This document shows, piece by piece, positions 34,564 to 44,500 of a stretch of DNA of 64,000 bases. The DNA is taken from contig DATGXK010000019.1 in NCBI GenBank assembly GCA_035299025.1, positions 1 through 64,000 on the forward strand, given 5' to 3'. Source of the stretch: Leadbetterella sp035299025 (GTDB lineage: Bacteria; Bacteroidota; Bacteroidia; Cytophagales; Spirosomataceae). The notes under the pieces were generated by a model. That model did not search any database, was not told the origin of the DNA, and worked only from the letters and a program-made list of their open reading frames with translations. The translations under genes and the position numbers were made by a program. The number at the start of each line of letters is the position of its first letter. Position 1 is the stretch's first letter.

Positions 34564-34585
34564 AGCCGCCTAGAGCGGCTTTTTT
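34564..34585 (+). terminator. Terminator/attenuator between rpmH and rnpA
   Basis: AGCCGC and GCGGCT form a perfect 6-bp stem with a CTAGA loop, followed by TTTTT. It ends 13 bp before the rnpA GTG, so part of the rpmH transcripts probably stop here, lowering rnpA expression relative to bL34. Confidence 0.8.
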
Positions 34586-34598
34586 CATATATACACAA

Positions 34599-34997
34599 GT
34601 GAGCAAAGAGAATAGTTTCGGCAAAAATGAGCGTATCAAGAGCAAGAAAACAATTTCGGCACTTTTTGACCGAAATTCTCCTGCCAATAGCTCTTTTTTG
34701 GTGTATCCGTTCAAAGTTATTTATCACACGAGCCTATCGGAAGACAATCTTGTTATATTTCCTCAAGTTTTGATTTCGGTTTCAAAACGAAAATTCAAAA
34801 ACGCCACGGATCGAAACCTTGTGAAAAGAAGAACCAAGGAAGCGTATCGCACAAACAAAAAAGCTTTTGATTTTAACGCATTCGTAGCTTTTATTTATGT
34901 AGCAAATGACATCCTTGATTTTTCACCTATCGAGAAATCCATGAAAACCATCTTAGCTAGGCTTGAAAAGGAAACTCGTGATAAAGCTAGCCACTAA
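34599..34997 (+). CDS. rnpA: Ribonuclease P protein component RnpA
   Basis: A 132-residue basic protein that assists the RNase P RNA in 5' tRNA processing. Family pattern: an FGKNERIKSKKTISALFDR start, FPQVLISVSKRKFKNATDRNLVKRRTKEAYR, which contains the RNR-type motif (here ATDRNLVKRR), and a C-terminal helix. The start is a GTG at 34599; there is no in-frame ATG before the conserved N-terminus. The 3' end overlaps the opposing membrane-protein gene by 45 bp. Confidence 0.95.
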   Translation: MSKENSFGKNERIKSKKTISALFDRNSPANSSFLVYPFKVIYHTSLSEDNLVIFPQVLISVSKRKFKNATDRNLVKRRTKEAYRTNKKAFDFNAFVAFIYVANDILDFSPIEKSMKTILARLEKETRDKASH

Positions 34998-35285
34998 AGA
35001 AGGGAAAAAGCTAACGTGCGTTACAAAAACGGCCTCATAGGGCTTATTAGCAACAAAACCCGCAAAATTGAGCAGCCAATAGCCCGCTATCAAGAGGCCG
35101 ATCTGAAGCAAAGCCAATATCCAACCCTTTTTAGGCTCCAGCAAGCCATAGAGCAAAGAAAACAAGATGATAAATAACAGTGGTATGTAAACGATAACGG
35201 CCTTGTGGATAATAAACACCTGAACGATAGAAAAAACTACACACAATAAAATGTTTTGTCCGAATCTTAATTTTGGTATTGTCAT
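34953..35285 (-). CDS. Small hydrophobic membrane protein of unknown function
   Basis: A 110-residue protein with about four membrane helices: ILLCVVFSIVQVFII, VYIPLLFIILFSLLYGLL, WILALLQIGLLIAGYWLLNF and the final VSFFPSLVASFITSFLF. I start it at 35285 (MTIPKLRFGQN) because a strong -7 element lies at 35306-35313, inside the longer frame that begins at 35339. The 3' end overlaps rnpA on the other strand. No family was recognised with confidence. Confidence 0.7.
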   Translation of the reverse strand: MTIPKLRFGQNILLCVVFSIVQVFIIHKAVIVYIPLLFIILFSLLYGLLEPKKGWILALLQIGLLIAGYWLLNFAGFVANKPYEAVFVTHVSFFPSLVASFITSFLFKPS

Positions 35286-35305
35286 TGCTGATATTAACTT
35301 TGATA

Positions 35306-35313
35306 CAAAAGTA
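35306..35313 (-). promoter_or_regulatory. -7 element for the small membrane protein gene
   Basis: On the minus strand TACTTTTG matches TAnnTTTG and lies 21 bp upstream of the ATG at 35285; it excludes the more distant ATG at 35339 from the transcript. Confidence 0.6.
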
Positions 35314-35390
35314 AAAATTATAGCTTTTGAATTTTTCATAAACGATAAGCATATTTTTTGCGTTCTATTACCTTACTTGACAAATACTTT

Positions 35391-37064
35391 ATGAAAATAT
35401 ATTTTCCAAGAACAAAAAAAGCCTTCAATAAAGCAGCCATAGGCCTTGGCGTTGTGGGTATTTTAGGCTTTTCGGCTTATAAAACCGACGATAGACTATT
35501 TGAGATAGCTAAAAACTTGGATGTTTTCGCCACGATGTATAAAGAACTCAACGCTCTTTATGTAGACGAAATAAACCCTACCAAAGCCATGCGAGTAGGT
35601 ATACAAGCCATGCTCAAAGAGCTTGATCCCTACACCGTTTTTTACCCTGAAGACGAAATAGAGGATTATTTCACGATGAATGTAGGTGCTTACAACGGTA
35701 TAGGTGCCACCATCGAATACTTTGAGGGAAAACATATCGTAGCCATGCTCTACGAAGACTCTCCAGCAGATAAGGCGGGAATAAAAATTGGTGATCAGAT
35801 TGTCAAAATCAATAATGTGGATGTAACAGACAAAACTGACGCAGAGTTTGGCAGATTACTAAAAGGACAAACAGGAACAAGTGTAAAACTGGCTTTGGAG
35901 AGAATAGGACAATCAAAACCGCTCCAGATAAGTGTAGGAAGGGATGTAATAAAAACACCAAATGTACCTCACTACGGCATGATAAACGACGAAGTGGGCT
36001 ATATACAACTAACTGATTTCAGTAGAACTGCCGCTAAAGAAATAAAGACCGCCACACTCGAACTCAAGGACAAAGGAATGAAAAACCTGGTACTGGATTT
36101 GCGTGGAAACCCTGGCGGATTGTTGAACATGGCTGTAGAAATTTGCAATTTTTACCTACCCAAAAACTTGCTAGTGGTAGAAACCAAAGGAAAGGTAAAA
36201 GAATGGAATTATAAATACCAAACCAAAGAACAACCTCTTGACACTGATATGCCGATTGTGGTGCTTATTAACGGCAGAAGTGCCTCGGCTTCCGAAATTG
36301 TTAGTGGTACTCTACAAGACTATGACCGGGCGGTACTTATTGGGCAGCGTTCATTTGGGAAGGGATTGGTACAAATTACCAAAGACTTAAGTTACAACAC
36401 CAAAATAAAAGTAACCACATCGAAATATTATATACCCTCTGGTAGGTGTATACAGGCCATAGATTACGGCCACAGACAAGCCGATGGTAGTTTCGGCAAG
36501 TTGCCTGATTCACTCAGAGTACCGTTCAAGACCAAAGGCGGAAGGCTTGTTCTAGACGGTGCGGGAATTGACCCCGACTTGACCACGAACTCATCGCAGC
36601 AGTCTGATTTTACCAAAGATCTTGTGAAGCACAAAATGATATTTAATTTTGCGAACAAGTACTATTTTGATCACCAAACAGAAAAGCCAAAAGAGAATTT
36701 TACATTGGACAACAAAACGAGTACGGAGTTTGACACCTGGTTGAAGTCTCAAAAGTACAACTATCAAACTGCAGACCAAAAAGGCATAGATGCTCTCATA
36801 AAAAGCTCGAAAGAGAGTGGAGAGTACAGCAAAATGAGAGCAAGTTTGGAAGAACTGAAAAGAGTAGCGGACCAAAACACCCAAGGCCTTGTGAAGAAAA
36901 ATTGGGACGAAATCAAAGAAGCTTTAGAATTGGAAATACTCAGCAGATATTACTACCAAAAAGCCATGAAATTTGTTTCTTTTGAAAAAGACCAAGATAT
37001 TCAGGAAGCCCTAAAGCTTTTTGCTAACCCTCAAAAATACAAATCAATTTTAGCTGGGAAATGA
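35391..37064 (+). CDS. S41 family C-terminal processing peptidase
   Basis: A 557-residue membrane-anchored or periplasmic serine protease. An N-terminal hydrophobic segment (AAIGLGVVGILGFSAY) follows a basic start; the ATG at 35391 is preferred over an in-frame TTG at 35358 that lies in the promoter region. A PDZ domain sits at about residues 90-170 (GIGATIEYFEGKHIVAML, SPADKAGIKIGDQIVKINN). The protease core has GRSASASEIVSGTLQDYDRA with the catalytic Ser at about 299 and RSFGKGLVQ with the general-base Lys at about 324, the standard 25-residue spacing of CtpA-type enzymes. The C-terminal 170 residues form a helical extension. It overlaps tsaB by 4 bp, so the two are co-translated. Confidence 0.95.
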   Translation: MKIYFPRTKKAFNKAAIGLGVVGILGFSAYKTDDRLFEIAKNLDVFATMYKELNALYVDEINPTKAMRVGIQAMLKELDPYTVFYPEDEIEDYFTMNVGAYNGIGATIEYFEGKHIVAMLYEDSPADKAGIKIGDQIVKINNVDVTDKTDAEFGRLLKGQTGTSVKLALERIGQSKPLQISVGRDVIKTPNVPHYGMINDEVGYIQLTDFSRTAAKEIKTATLELKDKGMKNLVLDLRGNPGGLLNMAVEICNFYLPKNLLVVETKGKVKEWNYKYQTKEQPLDTDMPIVVLINGRSASASEIVSGTLQDYDRAVLIGQRSFGKGLVQITKDLSYNTKIKVTTSKYYIPSGRCIQAIDYGHRQADGSFGKLPDSLRVPFKTKGGRLVLDGAGIDPDLTTNSSQQSDFTKDLVKHKMIFNFANKYYFDHQTEKPKENFTLDNKTSTEFDTWLKSQKYNYQTADQKGIDALIKSSKESGEYSKMRASLEELKRVADQNTQGLVKKNWDEIKEALELEILSRYYYQKAMKFVSFEKDQDIQEALKLFANPQKYKSILAGK

Positions 37065-37732
37065 TAATTTCTATCGATGCCTCCACTACGGGCTGCTCAG
37101 TAGCACTTTTTGATGGAGAAAACTTAATTTCTGCTGCTGAGTCAAGAATAGACCGCTCGTCTGCAGAGATGCTCACTACATTGATAGAAAATGTATTGAA
37201 TACATCCAAAATCAGTAAAGGTCAGATAACAGCCGTCGCTGTAGCCAAAGGTCCAGGTTCTTATACAGGACTAAGAATAGCGGTTTCGACCGCCAAAGGT
37301 TTAGCATTTGCCTTAGACAAACCTCTCATTTCCTATGGCACACTAGAGATTTTGGCCAATCAAGTTACGGGAAACACAGAGACACTCATTTGTGCGATGA
37401 TAGACGCCCGCAGAATGGAAGTTTATTCTGCTTTTTTTGACAGCAAATCTAAGAAACAAGTTTCTGAAGTTGAGGCCATTATCATAGATACTGATAGTTT
37501 CAGAGATATCTTGGACCTCAACACGGTTTTGTTTGTGGGTGAAGGAAGTACAAAATGTAAGGATCTAATTCAGCACCCCAATGCTAGATTTCTTGATAAT
37601 AAAATACTACCCAATGCTTCTTTCTCGGGAAAAATATGCTTTGAAAAGTATAGTAATGGGGACTTTGAAGATTTAACACTTTTCGAACCCTATTATCTTA
37701 AAGAGTACATGTTTAAAACAAAAAAGCCCTGA
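37061..37732 (+). CDS. tsaB: tRNA threonylcarbamoyladenosine biosynthesis protein TsaB
   Basis: A 223-residue ASKHA-fold partner of TsaD in making t6A at position 37 of ANN-decoding tRNAs. Family features: IISIDASTTGCSVALFDGE at the start, the central VAKGPGSYTGLRIAVSTAKGLAFALD signature, and ICAMIDARRMEVYSAFFD. It begins with ATGA overlapping the S41 protease stop. The stop codon lies in the bidirectional terminator shared with the hibernation factor gene. Confidence 0.96.
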   Translation: MIISIDASTTGCSVALFDGENLISAAESRIDRSSAEMLTTLIENVLNTSKISKGQITAVAVAKGPGSYTGLRIAVSTAKGLAFALDKPLISYGTLEILANQVTGNTETLICAMIDARRMEVYSAFFDSKSKKQVSEVEAIIIDTDSFRDILDLNTVLFVGEGSTKCKDLIQHPNARFLDNKILPNASFSGKICFEKYSNGDFEDLTLFEPYYLKEYMFKTKKP

Positions 37733-37746
37733 AATTCAGGGCTTTT
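37722..37746. terminator. Bidirectional terminator between tsaB and hpf
   Basis: AAAAGCCCTGAA and TTCAGGGCTTTT are perfect 12-bp inverse arms around one central base; in RNA the stem would have a 5-base loop. The tsaB TGA (37730-37732) is part of the left arm, and T-runs flank both sides. Confidence 0.9.
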
Positions 37747-37749
37747 CGT

Positions 37750-38106
37750 TTATAAATCTTCTTCAACTTCCTCGGGGACCAGTGCCTCCGGCATATCTCT
37801 ACCAATTGTTTTCGACTTTTCCTTAAACTGCTTCACTTTGCGTGTTAAGGTATCCATGGCCAAGTCTGTGGCTGCTTCGAAAGTATCTCCTATTTCCTTT
37901 ACAAAAATCGAGCTGCCAGGCAAATTCAATTTAATTTCTATCAGTTTTTTATGTGTATTCTGCTTGTCGCCTTTATCTAACCTGAGGAAAACTTCCCCAC
38001 TTATTATTTTGTCATAAAATGTTTCGAGTTTGTTAAGTTTTTTCTGGATAAATTCTTTGAGTCCATTGTCGGCACTGAAGTGCACTGCATTTACTTCGAT
38101 TTTCAT
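37750..38106 (-). CDS. hpf: Ribosome hibernation promoting factor (HPF/YfiA family), short form
   Basis: A 118-residue protein binding the 30S decoding region in stationary phase. The pattern MKIEVNAVHFSADNGLKEFIQKKLNKLETFYDKI and the VFLRLDKGDKQNTHKKLIEIKLNLPGSSIFVKE and FEAATDLAMDTLTRKVKQFKEK segments match the family. It lacks the extra C-terminal dimerisation domain of long HPF. I start at 38106, because the nine extra residues of the longer frame are not family-like. Confidence 0.93.
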   Translation of the reverse strand: MKIEVNAVHFSADNGLKEFIQKKLNKLETFYDKIISGEVFLRLDKGDKQNTHKKLIEIKLNLPGSSIFVKEIGDTFEAATDLAMDTLTRKVKQFKEKSKTIGRDMPEALVPEEVEEDL

Positions 38107-38300
38107 ACTCACATTTCTATTTAGGTGAAACAAATAGTTTTGTTGAAGACTGAACTCTCAATCTTTGAAATGAAGTTATGTAATTAAACCATACCAACCA
38201 AGAAGTTTTGGCTAAATTTTCGAAGATATTTTTAAGCGGACAGATTCCTATTTGGGACATTTTTTCAGAACCACCCACCCATTTTCAGAGTTGACTTTAA

Positions 38301-38326
38301 ATCAGTTTTTTACACAAAAAACTGAT
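38301..38326. repeat. Perfect hairpin, possible weak terminator
   Basis: ATCAGTTTTTT (38301-38311) and AAAAAACTGAT (38316-38326) are perfect 11-bp arms with an ACAC loop, 27 bp past the stop of the leftward secreted-protein gene. T and A tracts are within the stem rather than after it, so termination efficiency is uncertain. A short TTCGTTT/AAACGAA palindrome follows at 38333-38347. Confidence 0.5.
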
Positions 38327-38352
38327 GTGCCTTTCGTTTAAAACGAATAAAA

Positions 38353-39897
38353 TTACCAGCCTACAAAATCTTTAAAAGTCCGTTCTATTACTTTTTCGGT
38401 TGGTTTGTTTTTTGCCTCCCAAGTGGCATTAAGTTCGAGAGCCACCAAGCCTTTGAGGTTCATGGTAGCCATAAAGTCATCCACTTTTTTGATAAACTCA
38501 GGATTTCTTCGCGAAGATTTCAAAGAGAAATCTCTCGAAAAAATATCACCTTTGGTTTGGAGCTCGTTTTTCTTTTCGATCACGTAGTTGAGCCTATCTA
38601 TCAAATCCTTCATAGACTTCCCTATCACCTCTGTTGCCTCCAAAGTGCCTATAGTAAGCACTGTAGTACCACCAAAAGTGGAGATTAGTCTCTGTGTGTC
38701 GGGGTTATTCTTAGACAATATTGATGAAAGACCGGTAGTGGCTCCAAGTGAAGCATTTACCACAGAACGCTGTTTTTTGCCTTTTTTCGAGCGATTATAA
38801 GCCTTCTTCAGTTCTTCTTCTTTCTCTTTAAGCTGCTCTAAAAGCTCCCATGCCCTCGAAAGTGTACCAAAATACAAACCGTAATTCTTTTTATCGAGCT
38901 CGGCCTCGTTTACAGTATTCTTGATTGTGAAATAGATTCGCTTAACTTCTCGTTTTTTTGTTTTATCTAGCACAAAAAAATCAATATAAAAACCAAGGGT
39001 ATCTTTGGGATCCTGTACGAACTCATAACCCGGAATCCAAACAAACTCATACTGATTGTTGGTATTTTTAATAAGGCTCGTTTTCGGAATCCCTGTCTGA
39101 TTGGTCAGAAAATCGAAAACCTGCACATCATCATCGCCATTTGGGTCTGAAAGATAAAATCTAAGATTCACGTTCTCATTTTCCTTAATCAGAAGATTTT
39201 CGTTTTTAGGAATAACTGTAATCTGAGGAGGGAGGTCCATTTGTGTGGCTTCCATCTTCAACTTACCTTTGGCCTGCGTCTTGGCGGGTTGATCCTGCAC
39301 CATAAACTCCACAAACAACGGTTTTTCTTTCAGTGCATTAAATTGGTTGCTCGATGGCCTCCAAGTTATTTCTCCTTGGGTCGACATGGCCATGCCCTCC
39401 GGAAGTGTTTCGAGCATTGGCACAAAAACTATCGGATCGTTATCTTCATCATAAACCTTCTCTTGGTCTATTTTGTAAGTATTTGGACTGTTAAACTGCA
39501 CATAAAATGTTCCTAAATCATTTATAACCGGTGTTCTGTTGGTATGTTGTACCTTCAAGTCCAGTATGGTAGTCAGCTGTCTTCCAGATTTATTCAATGC
39601 AATTACAACCATCTGAAAAATGCGTTCAGACTCTATTCTATCTACCAAGTGATATGCCGGACTCCAATGAAAGTTACCAGTAGTATCGAGTTGCATTCCG
39701 GCTATTTTGCCCTGCTGTATGCTAAAAGAGAAATCGTTATCCGACGTATCGGCCGGACTAACGCCAAGTTTGAAACTCATTTCGGAGCCTTCTCTTACGA
39801 TGTTCCAATTTTTATTTGTTGGTAGTATTATTTTGGATTGCTGACCCACAGCAATTTGACTTATCAGAATAAGTATCAAAAAGAATTTTGGCATCAT
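38353..39897 (-). CDS. Secreted cadherin/Ig-like protein with a C-terminal helical domain, unknown function
   Basis: A 514-residue protein. The signal peptide is MMPKFFLILILISQIAVGQQ. Three beta domains of the putative-Ig/cadherin-like type follow: residues 25-120 (FSIQQGKIAGMQLDTTGNFHWSP), 120-215 (VYDEDNDPIVFVPMLETLPEGM, EITWRPS) and 220-325 (NVNLRFYLSDPNGDDDV, YEFVWIPGYEF). Residues 345-450 are helical with a basic stretch (KEEELKKAYNRSKKGKK) and a Gly/Ser/Thr-rich segment (LGATTGLSSIL, FGGTTVLTIGTLEATEVIG). There is no T9SS tail. It lies 3 bp after an unknown conserved gene and is probably co-transcribed. It may be an envelope structural protein; the function is unknown. Confidence 0.85.
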   Translation of the reverse strand: MMPKFFLILILISQIAVGQQSKIILPTNKNWNIVREGSEMSFKLGVSPADTSDNDFSFSIQQGKIAGMQLDTTGNFHWSPAYHLVDRIESERIFQMVVIALNKSGRQLTTILDLKVQHTNRTPVINDLGTFYVQFNSPNTYKIDQEKVYDEDNDPIVFVPMLETLPEGMAMSTQGEITWRPSSNQFNALKEKPLFVEFMVQDQPAKTQAKGKLKMEATQMDLPPQITVIPKNENLLIKENENVNLRFYLSDPNGDDDVQVFDFLTNQTGIPKTSLIKNTNNQYEFVWIPGYEFVQDPKDTLGFYIDFFVLDKTKKREVKRIYFTIKNTVNEAELDKKNYGLYFGTLSRAWELLEQLKEKEEELKKAYNRSKKGKKQRSVVNASLGATTGLSSILSKNNPDTQRLISTFGGTTVLTIGTLEATEVIGKSMKDLIDRLNYVIEKKNELQTKGDIFSRDFSLKSSRRNPEFIKKVDDFMATMNLKGLVALELNATWEAKNKPTEKVIERTFKDFVGW

Positions 39898-39900
39898 TTT

Positions 39901-41334
39901 TTACTTTTTTGGAATAACTACACAAGGAAAGCCGAACAAACAGCGGTCTTTTATGAAAGTAACTACTTCGGCTGGCACATGTTCCTCCCAGCCCTCTTCT
40001 CCTCTTTTGATCAAATCCAACATATTGTCTGTTTGAATATTTAGATTTGATTTATTGTAATGATAAATATCCTCAATCTTATTATTGGCTATCAAAAATC
40101 TATACAAGTCGTTGAGATGAGCCGGTGGATTGAATTTCATACAGTTCATGATGATGTTGTTTCGCAAAGTAGGATAAACAAAAAGCTTAAGTTTTCTACT
40201 GAACAACGTGGCGAAAGACTCCAATATTTCACCCGGGAGGTCTTTATAGTTTTCTTCTGTAAAAATATACTCCAGATTTGGAAATCCGATAATGAGGCCA
40301 ATCTTGAGTTTTGTGATTTTAGAAAGATACGCAACCAACTTATAGTACTCCACGTAGTTGGTGATCATCACCGTTTGGCCTAGTGAGCACAAAATATCCA
40401 CACGGTCCAGAAAATCTTTTTCGTCAATACTATCGTCTAGACCTTCCTGAAGTGCATGCAAAGTCAGCTCAGAGACCACTATCATTTTGCTCTCATCAAC
40501 ATCGGGCTCCTGCACAAATTGCTTTACGCCGTTCTCAAGCATATCGAGGTGTACATTGATAACTGGCCTAAATCTACCTCTTAGAACCAAGATATGTTTC
40601 TTGTAAAGCACATCAGAAGGCTGTAAGATTTTTCCATCCGGACCAAAAAGAGCCAAGTCGCAGAAGCCATTTTTTACCAAACGTAAGCTCATCAATCTTC
40701 CGTCAACCTTCTCGAAGGCTGGTCCGGAAAACTTTATGGCGTCAATCTGAATCCTTCCTTTGGTAAGGTTATCACGAAGCGACTCAAGCAGAATTTCGGG
40801 CTTTTGGAAATAATGAAAACATCCATAAATAAGATTAACACCTATTATACCAATGGCTTGCTGTTGCAAAAGCGTATCATTATCCAACATCCTGATATGC
40901 AGCACAATCTCATGAAATTCACCATTGGGTGTAAGCTGGAACCTACAGCCCATCCAGCCATGTGGTTGGTTGGTTTTATGATAATTGAGCGTAACTACGG
41001 TGTTGGCAAATGAAAAAAACTGTGTGCTATCACCCCGCTGCTCATCAAGTCGCTCAATGAGTAAGTTATACTCATGATCAAGCATGCTCACCACACGCTC
41101 CTCGCAAACATAACGGCCATCTGCCACGGGACCATAGATAGCATCTGAGAATTTCATGTCATAAGCCGACATAGATTTGGCAATGGTGCCAGAAGCTCCA
41201 CCGGCTTTGAAAAACGCAGCAGCCACCTCTTGCCCAGCTCCAATCTCGGCAAAAGTGCCGTAAATTTTATGGTCAAGATTTATTTTTAGGGCCTTTTGAT
41301 TAATTCCCAAACCTAAATCATGCACTAGCGACAT
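39901..41334 (-). CDS. Conserved cytosolic protein of unknown function (477 aa)
   Basis: A soluble protein without signal peptide or membrane helix. Recognisable stretches are YGTFAEIGAGQEVAAAFFKAGGASGTIAKSMSAYDMKFSD near the N-terminus, PHGWMGCRFQLTPNGEFHEIVLHI at about 140, and a C-terminal half that includes RGRFRPVINVHLDML and LGQTVMITNYVEYYKLVAYL. From memory, close relatives occur in many Bacteroidota and are given inconsistent names (TonB-dependent receptor, nicotinate-nucleotide adenylyltransferase), neither of which this sequence supports: no barrel, and no HxGH motif. It has its own promoter (41374-41381) and precedes the secreted Ig-like gene by 3 bp. Confidence 0.85.
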   Translation of the reverse strand: MSLVHDLGLGINQKALKINLDHKIYGTFAEIGAGQEVAAAFFKAGGASGTIAKSMSAYDMKFSDAIYGPVADGRYVCEERVVSMLDHEYNLLIERLDEQRGDSTQFFSFANTVVTLNYHKTNQPHGWMGCRFQLTPNGEFHEIVLHIRMLDNDTLLQQQAIGIIGVNLIYGCFHYFQKPEILLESLRDNLTKGRIQIDAIKFSGPAFEKVDGRLMSLRLVKNGFCDLALFGPDGKILQPSDVLYKKHILVLRGRFRPVINVHLDMLENGVKQFVQEPDVDESKMIVVSELTLHALQEGLDDSIDEKDFLDRVDILCSLGQTVMITNYVEYYKLVAYLSKITKLKIGLIIGFPNLEYIFTEENYKDLPGEILESFATLFSRKLKLFVYPTLRNNIIMNCMKFNPPAHLNDLYRFLIANNKIEDIYHYNKSNLNIQTDNMLDLIKRGEEGWEEHVPAEVVTFIKDRCLFGFPCVVIPKK

Positions 41335-41373
41335 CGTATTTTAATGATTTTTAGAAGTATAATTGCTCTAACG

Positions 41374-41381
41374 CAAATATA
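41374..41381 (-). promoter_or_regulatory. -7 element for the 39901-41334 operon
   Basis: On the minus strand TATATTTG followed by C matches TAnnTTTG, 40 bp upstream of the ATG at 41334. The divergent spacer (41335-41567) is strongly AT-rich and also serves the M4 peptidase gene. Confidence 0.6.
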
Positions 41382-41567
41382 ATAAAATTTGTACTTTCTG
41401 GTGTAAAATTAGTCTATATTGTCCTTTTTATTGCATTTAAACTATATTTTTCGAATAATTTATATAAATATATTACCTTGTATTGAAATTTATAATCAGC
41501 AATTTTGAAATATTAATCTATAGATAATTTATATAAATTATTATTATTTCAATAAATTTTGAAAATA

Positions 41568-44500
41568 ATGAACAAAAATCTACTTTCCGGCTTACTATTA
41601 TTAACTTCAGCCCTTGTTTTTGGGCAAAAAGGATTTGATTCAAAAAACCAAGCATCCTCGGGCCAACCAATTCTCCAAGCATTCGAAACGATTAGTGCCA
41701 AGGGCAAGAATTCTCCCAAAAATCCAAAATTTGCCCTTAGTCCGAAACAGTCGGCCAAGAAAATATTGAGAGACGATGAAACTGGAGCCGTGGTGTATAT
41801 CAATAACCCGGTTTATACCAGAGATCTTAAAAACGCACGAAAAAACAGCTCGGACATGAGCAAGAGTTTCTTGAATTCTGTCAAAAATGAACTTAAAATA
41901 AGCAACCCTTCAGATGAGTTTAGACTTGTGGCTGACGAGACCGACGACCTTGGCCTGAGGCATTTGAAACTCGAACAAACTTTCAAAAACATACCCATAT
42001 ATGGCGGAGAAGCGGTAGTTCACACCAACAGAGACGGTGTTGCGGAGTTTTTGATGGGAAAAATATTCCCGAGCCCAAATTTAAATACTACAGCTAATAT
42101 CAGTCCTACAGCTGCGATAGAATTGAGCTTAAAGGACCTTGGAAAATCAACTATTGTCCAAAAAACTGGCAAAGTAAATCAGTTTTTAAGTTTGGAGCCT
42201 GATATGGCAGAACTCATCATCTTGAATGAAAAAGGTAAAAGTTACTTGGCCTACCATATCACAGCACGACCAAACTTACTCGAACGCTGGGTGTATTTCA
42301 TAGACGCTCATTCGGGCGAAGTGATTAACAAATATAACCATACTTGTACGCTAGACGGTGTGGTATCTGCTACAGCCAAGGACTTAAATGGCCTTACAAA
42401 AACATTTAATACTGTGCAGGTGGGCCAAAACTACTTTATGATTGACGTAACCAAGAACATGTATAATCCCCAATCAAGCCTGCCTGACAGCCCAAAAGGG
42501 GTCATTTGGACCATCGATGCACAGAACTCTAGAATTGACCAAGACAAAATGGACTTGGCCCACGTAACCTCTACCAGCCGAACCAATTGGAATGCTACAG
42601 CGGTTTCGGCTCATATAAATGCTTCAATTTGCTACGACTATTACCTTTCTAAATTCAACCGAAACTCGCTGAACGGCTCCAAAGGAAATATCATATCGGT
42701 TATAAATATAGCCGATGAAGACGGCAAAGGAATGGACAATGCCTATTGGAACGGCCAATTTATGGGATATGGAAATGGTAAATCGGGCTTTAAACCTTTG
42801 GCTGGTGCTCTGGATGTGGCGGGTCATGAAATGACGCATGGCGTGATAGAAAACACAGCTAAACTTGAATATAGAAACCAGTCAGGTGCCCTAAATGAAT
42901 CCTTTGCGGACATTTTTGGAGCTCTGATAGATAGAGACGACTGGACGCTCGGGGAAGACGTAGTAATCAAGAGTGTTTTTCCTTCAGGAGCCTTACGCTC
43001 ACTCGAAAACCCAAATCAAGGTGGAAAGAACGACAACGGCTACCAGCCAAAAAATATGTCTCAATATCAATTCTTGAAAGATACACCCTCAGAAGACAAT
43101 GGCGGAGTGCACATCAACAGCGGTATTCCTAATCACGCCTTTTACAAATTTGCCACAGCCTCTGGCATGACCAAAGACAAAGCTGAAAAGGTGTATTGGA
43201 GAGCCATGACTACCTATTTGACACGTACATCAAAATTTGCCGATCTCCGTGTGGCTGTCATACAGGCGTCGAAGGATTTATATGGCGAAGGCCAAGAAAC
43301 CACTGCTGCAAAAGGTGCCTTCGACTTCGTGGGAATTACAGACGGATCAACTTCAAATGGAAATACTGGAAACACGGGCACTGGAAACACAAGTTCTGAC
43401 AACACCATACCGGTCAATCCCGGCACGGAATCTTTAGTGGCATTTGACCCGACAGATAATAGTCTTTACTCGGGAGCATTTACTGGAAATAGCTTTACAA
43501 AAATATCGAATGGATTGGGCTGCTTAGGCAAACCAAGCATTACGGACGACGGCAGTTTTGTTTATTTTGTAGGAAAAGACAAACACATTTACAGAGTAGA
43601 TTTAGCCAAAAACTCTGCTCCACAACAACTTTCCAATGAGCCTTCCTGGCGAAATGTGGCCATTTCGAAAGACGGAAAACAATTGGCCGCCTTGGCTAGT
43701 GTCACAGATACCTACATCTATGTTTTCGATTTGGTAAACAATAAAAATAAGCGATTCGAACTCTATAACCCTACCTACACAAAGGGTGTAAGCACCGGTG
43801 AGGTACTTTATGCCGATTCTTTTGAATGGGATTATTCTGGCGAATTTATAGTTTATGATGCATTAAATGAAGCTGAAACAACCTTTAAAAATTTTAAATA
43901 TTGGGATGTTGGTATTATCAGAATCTGGGATCCGGTAAAAAAAGATTTCTCAGATGGAGTTATTGAAAAAATGTTTACCAACCTAGAAGAAGGCGACAAC
44001 ATCGGCAACCCGGCATTAGCCAAGACAAATACTGGTATATATGCCTTTGATTATTTTGTATCGGATGAAAAAGCTTACTATGTACTTACTTTGGATTTGG
44101 GCAAATCGTCCAACAATATTCAGTTAATAGAAGAAAACAATGATATTGGTTATCCGAATTTTACCAAAGCAGACAATATGCTCCTTTTCAATTCTAAAGA
44201 CCAAAACAAACAGGTGATAAAAGGTGTAAATCTAAAAAGTGATAAGATTTCGCCAAATGGAACGCCTACGGTACTGTTTACCGATGCCATGTGGGGTGTA
44301 ACTTATGCGGCAGGAACAAGGGCATTGCCAACCAAAGAAGCTCAAACTATCACCATCAGCAATATTACTGACAAAGCTCCAAGGGCAAGTTTTGACATAG
44401 CTGCCACCTCGAGTTCCAAGCTTGGGCTTATTTTCTCGGTAGTCTCCGGCGATGCCACAGTTAACGGCAAAACTGTTACCCTAGGAAGTATACCCGGAAA

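Noticed and set aside
39901..41334. TonB-dependent receptor
   Set aside because: There is no signal peptide, plug domain, TonB box or barrel-type strand pattern.
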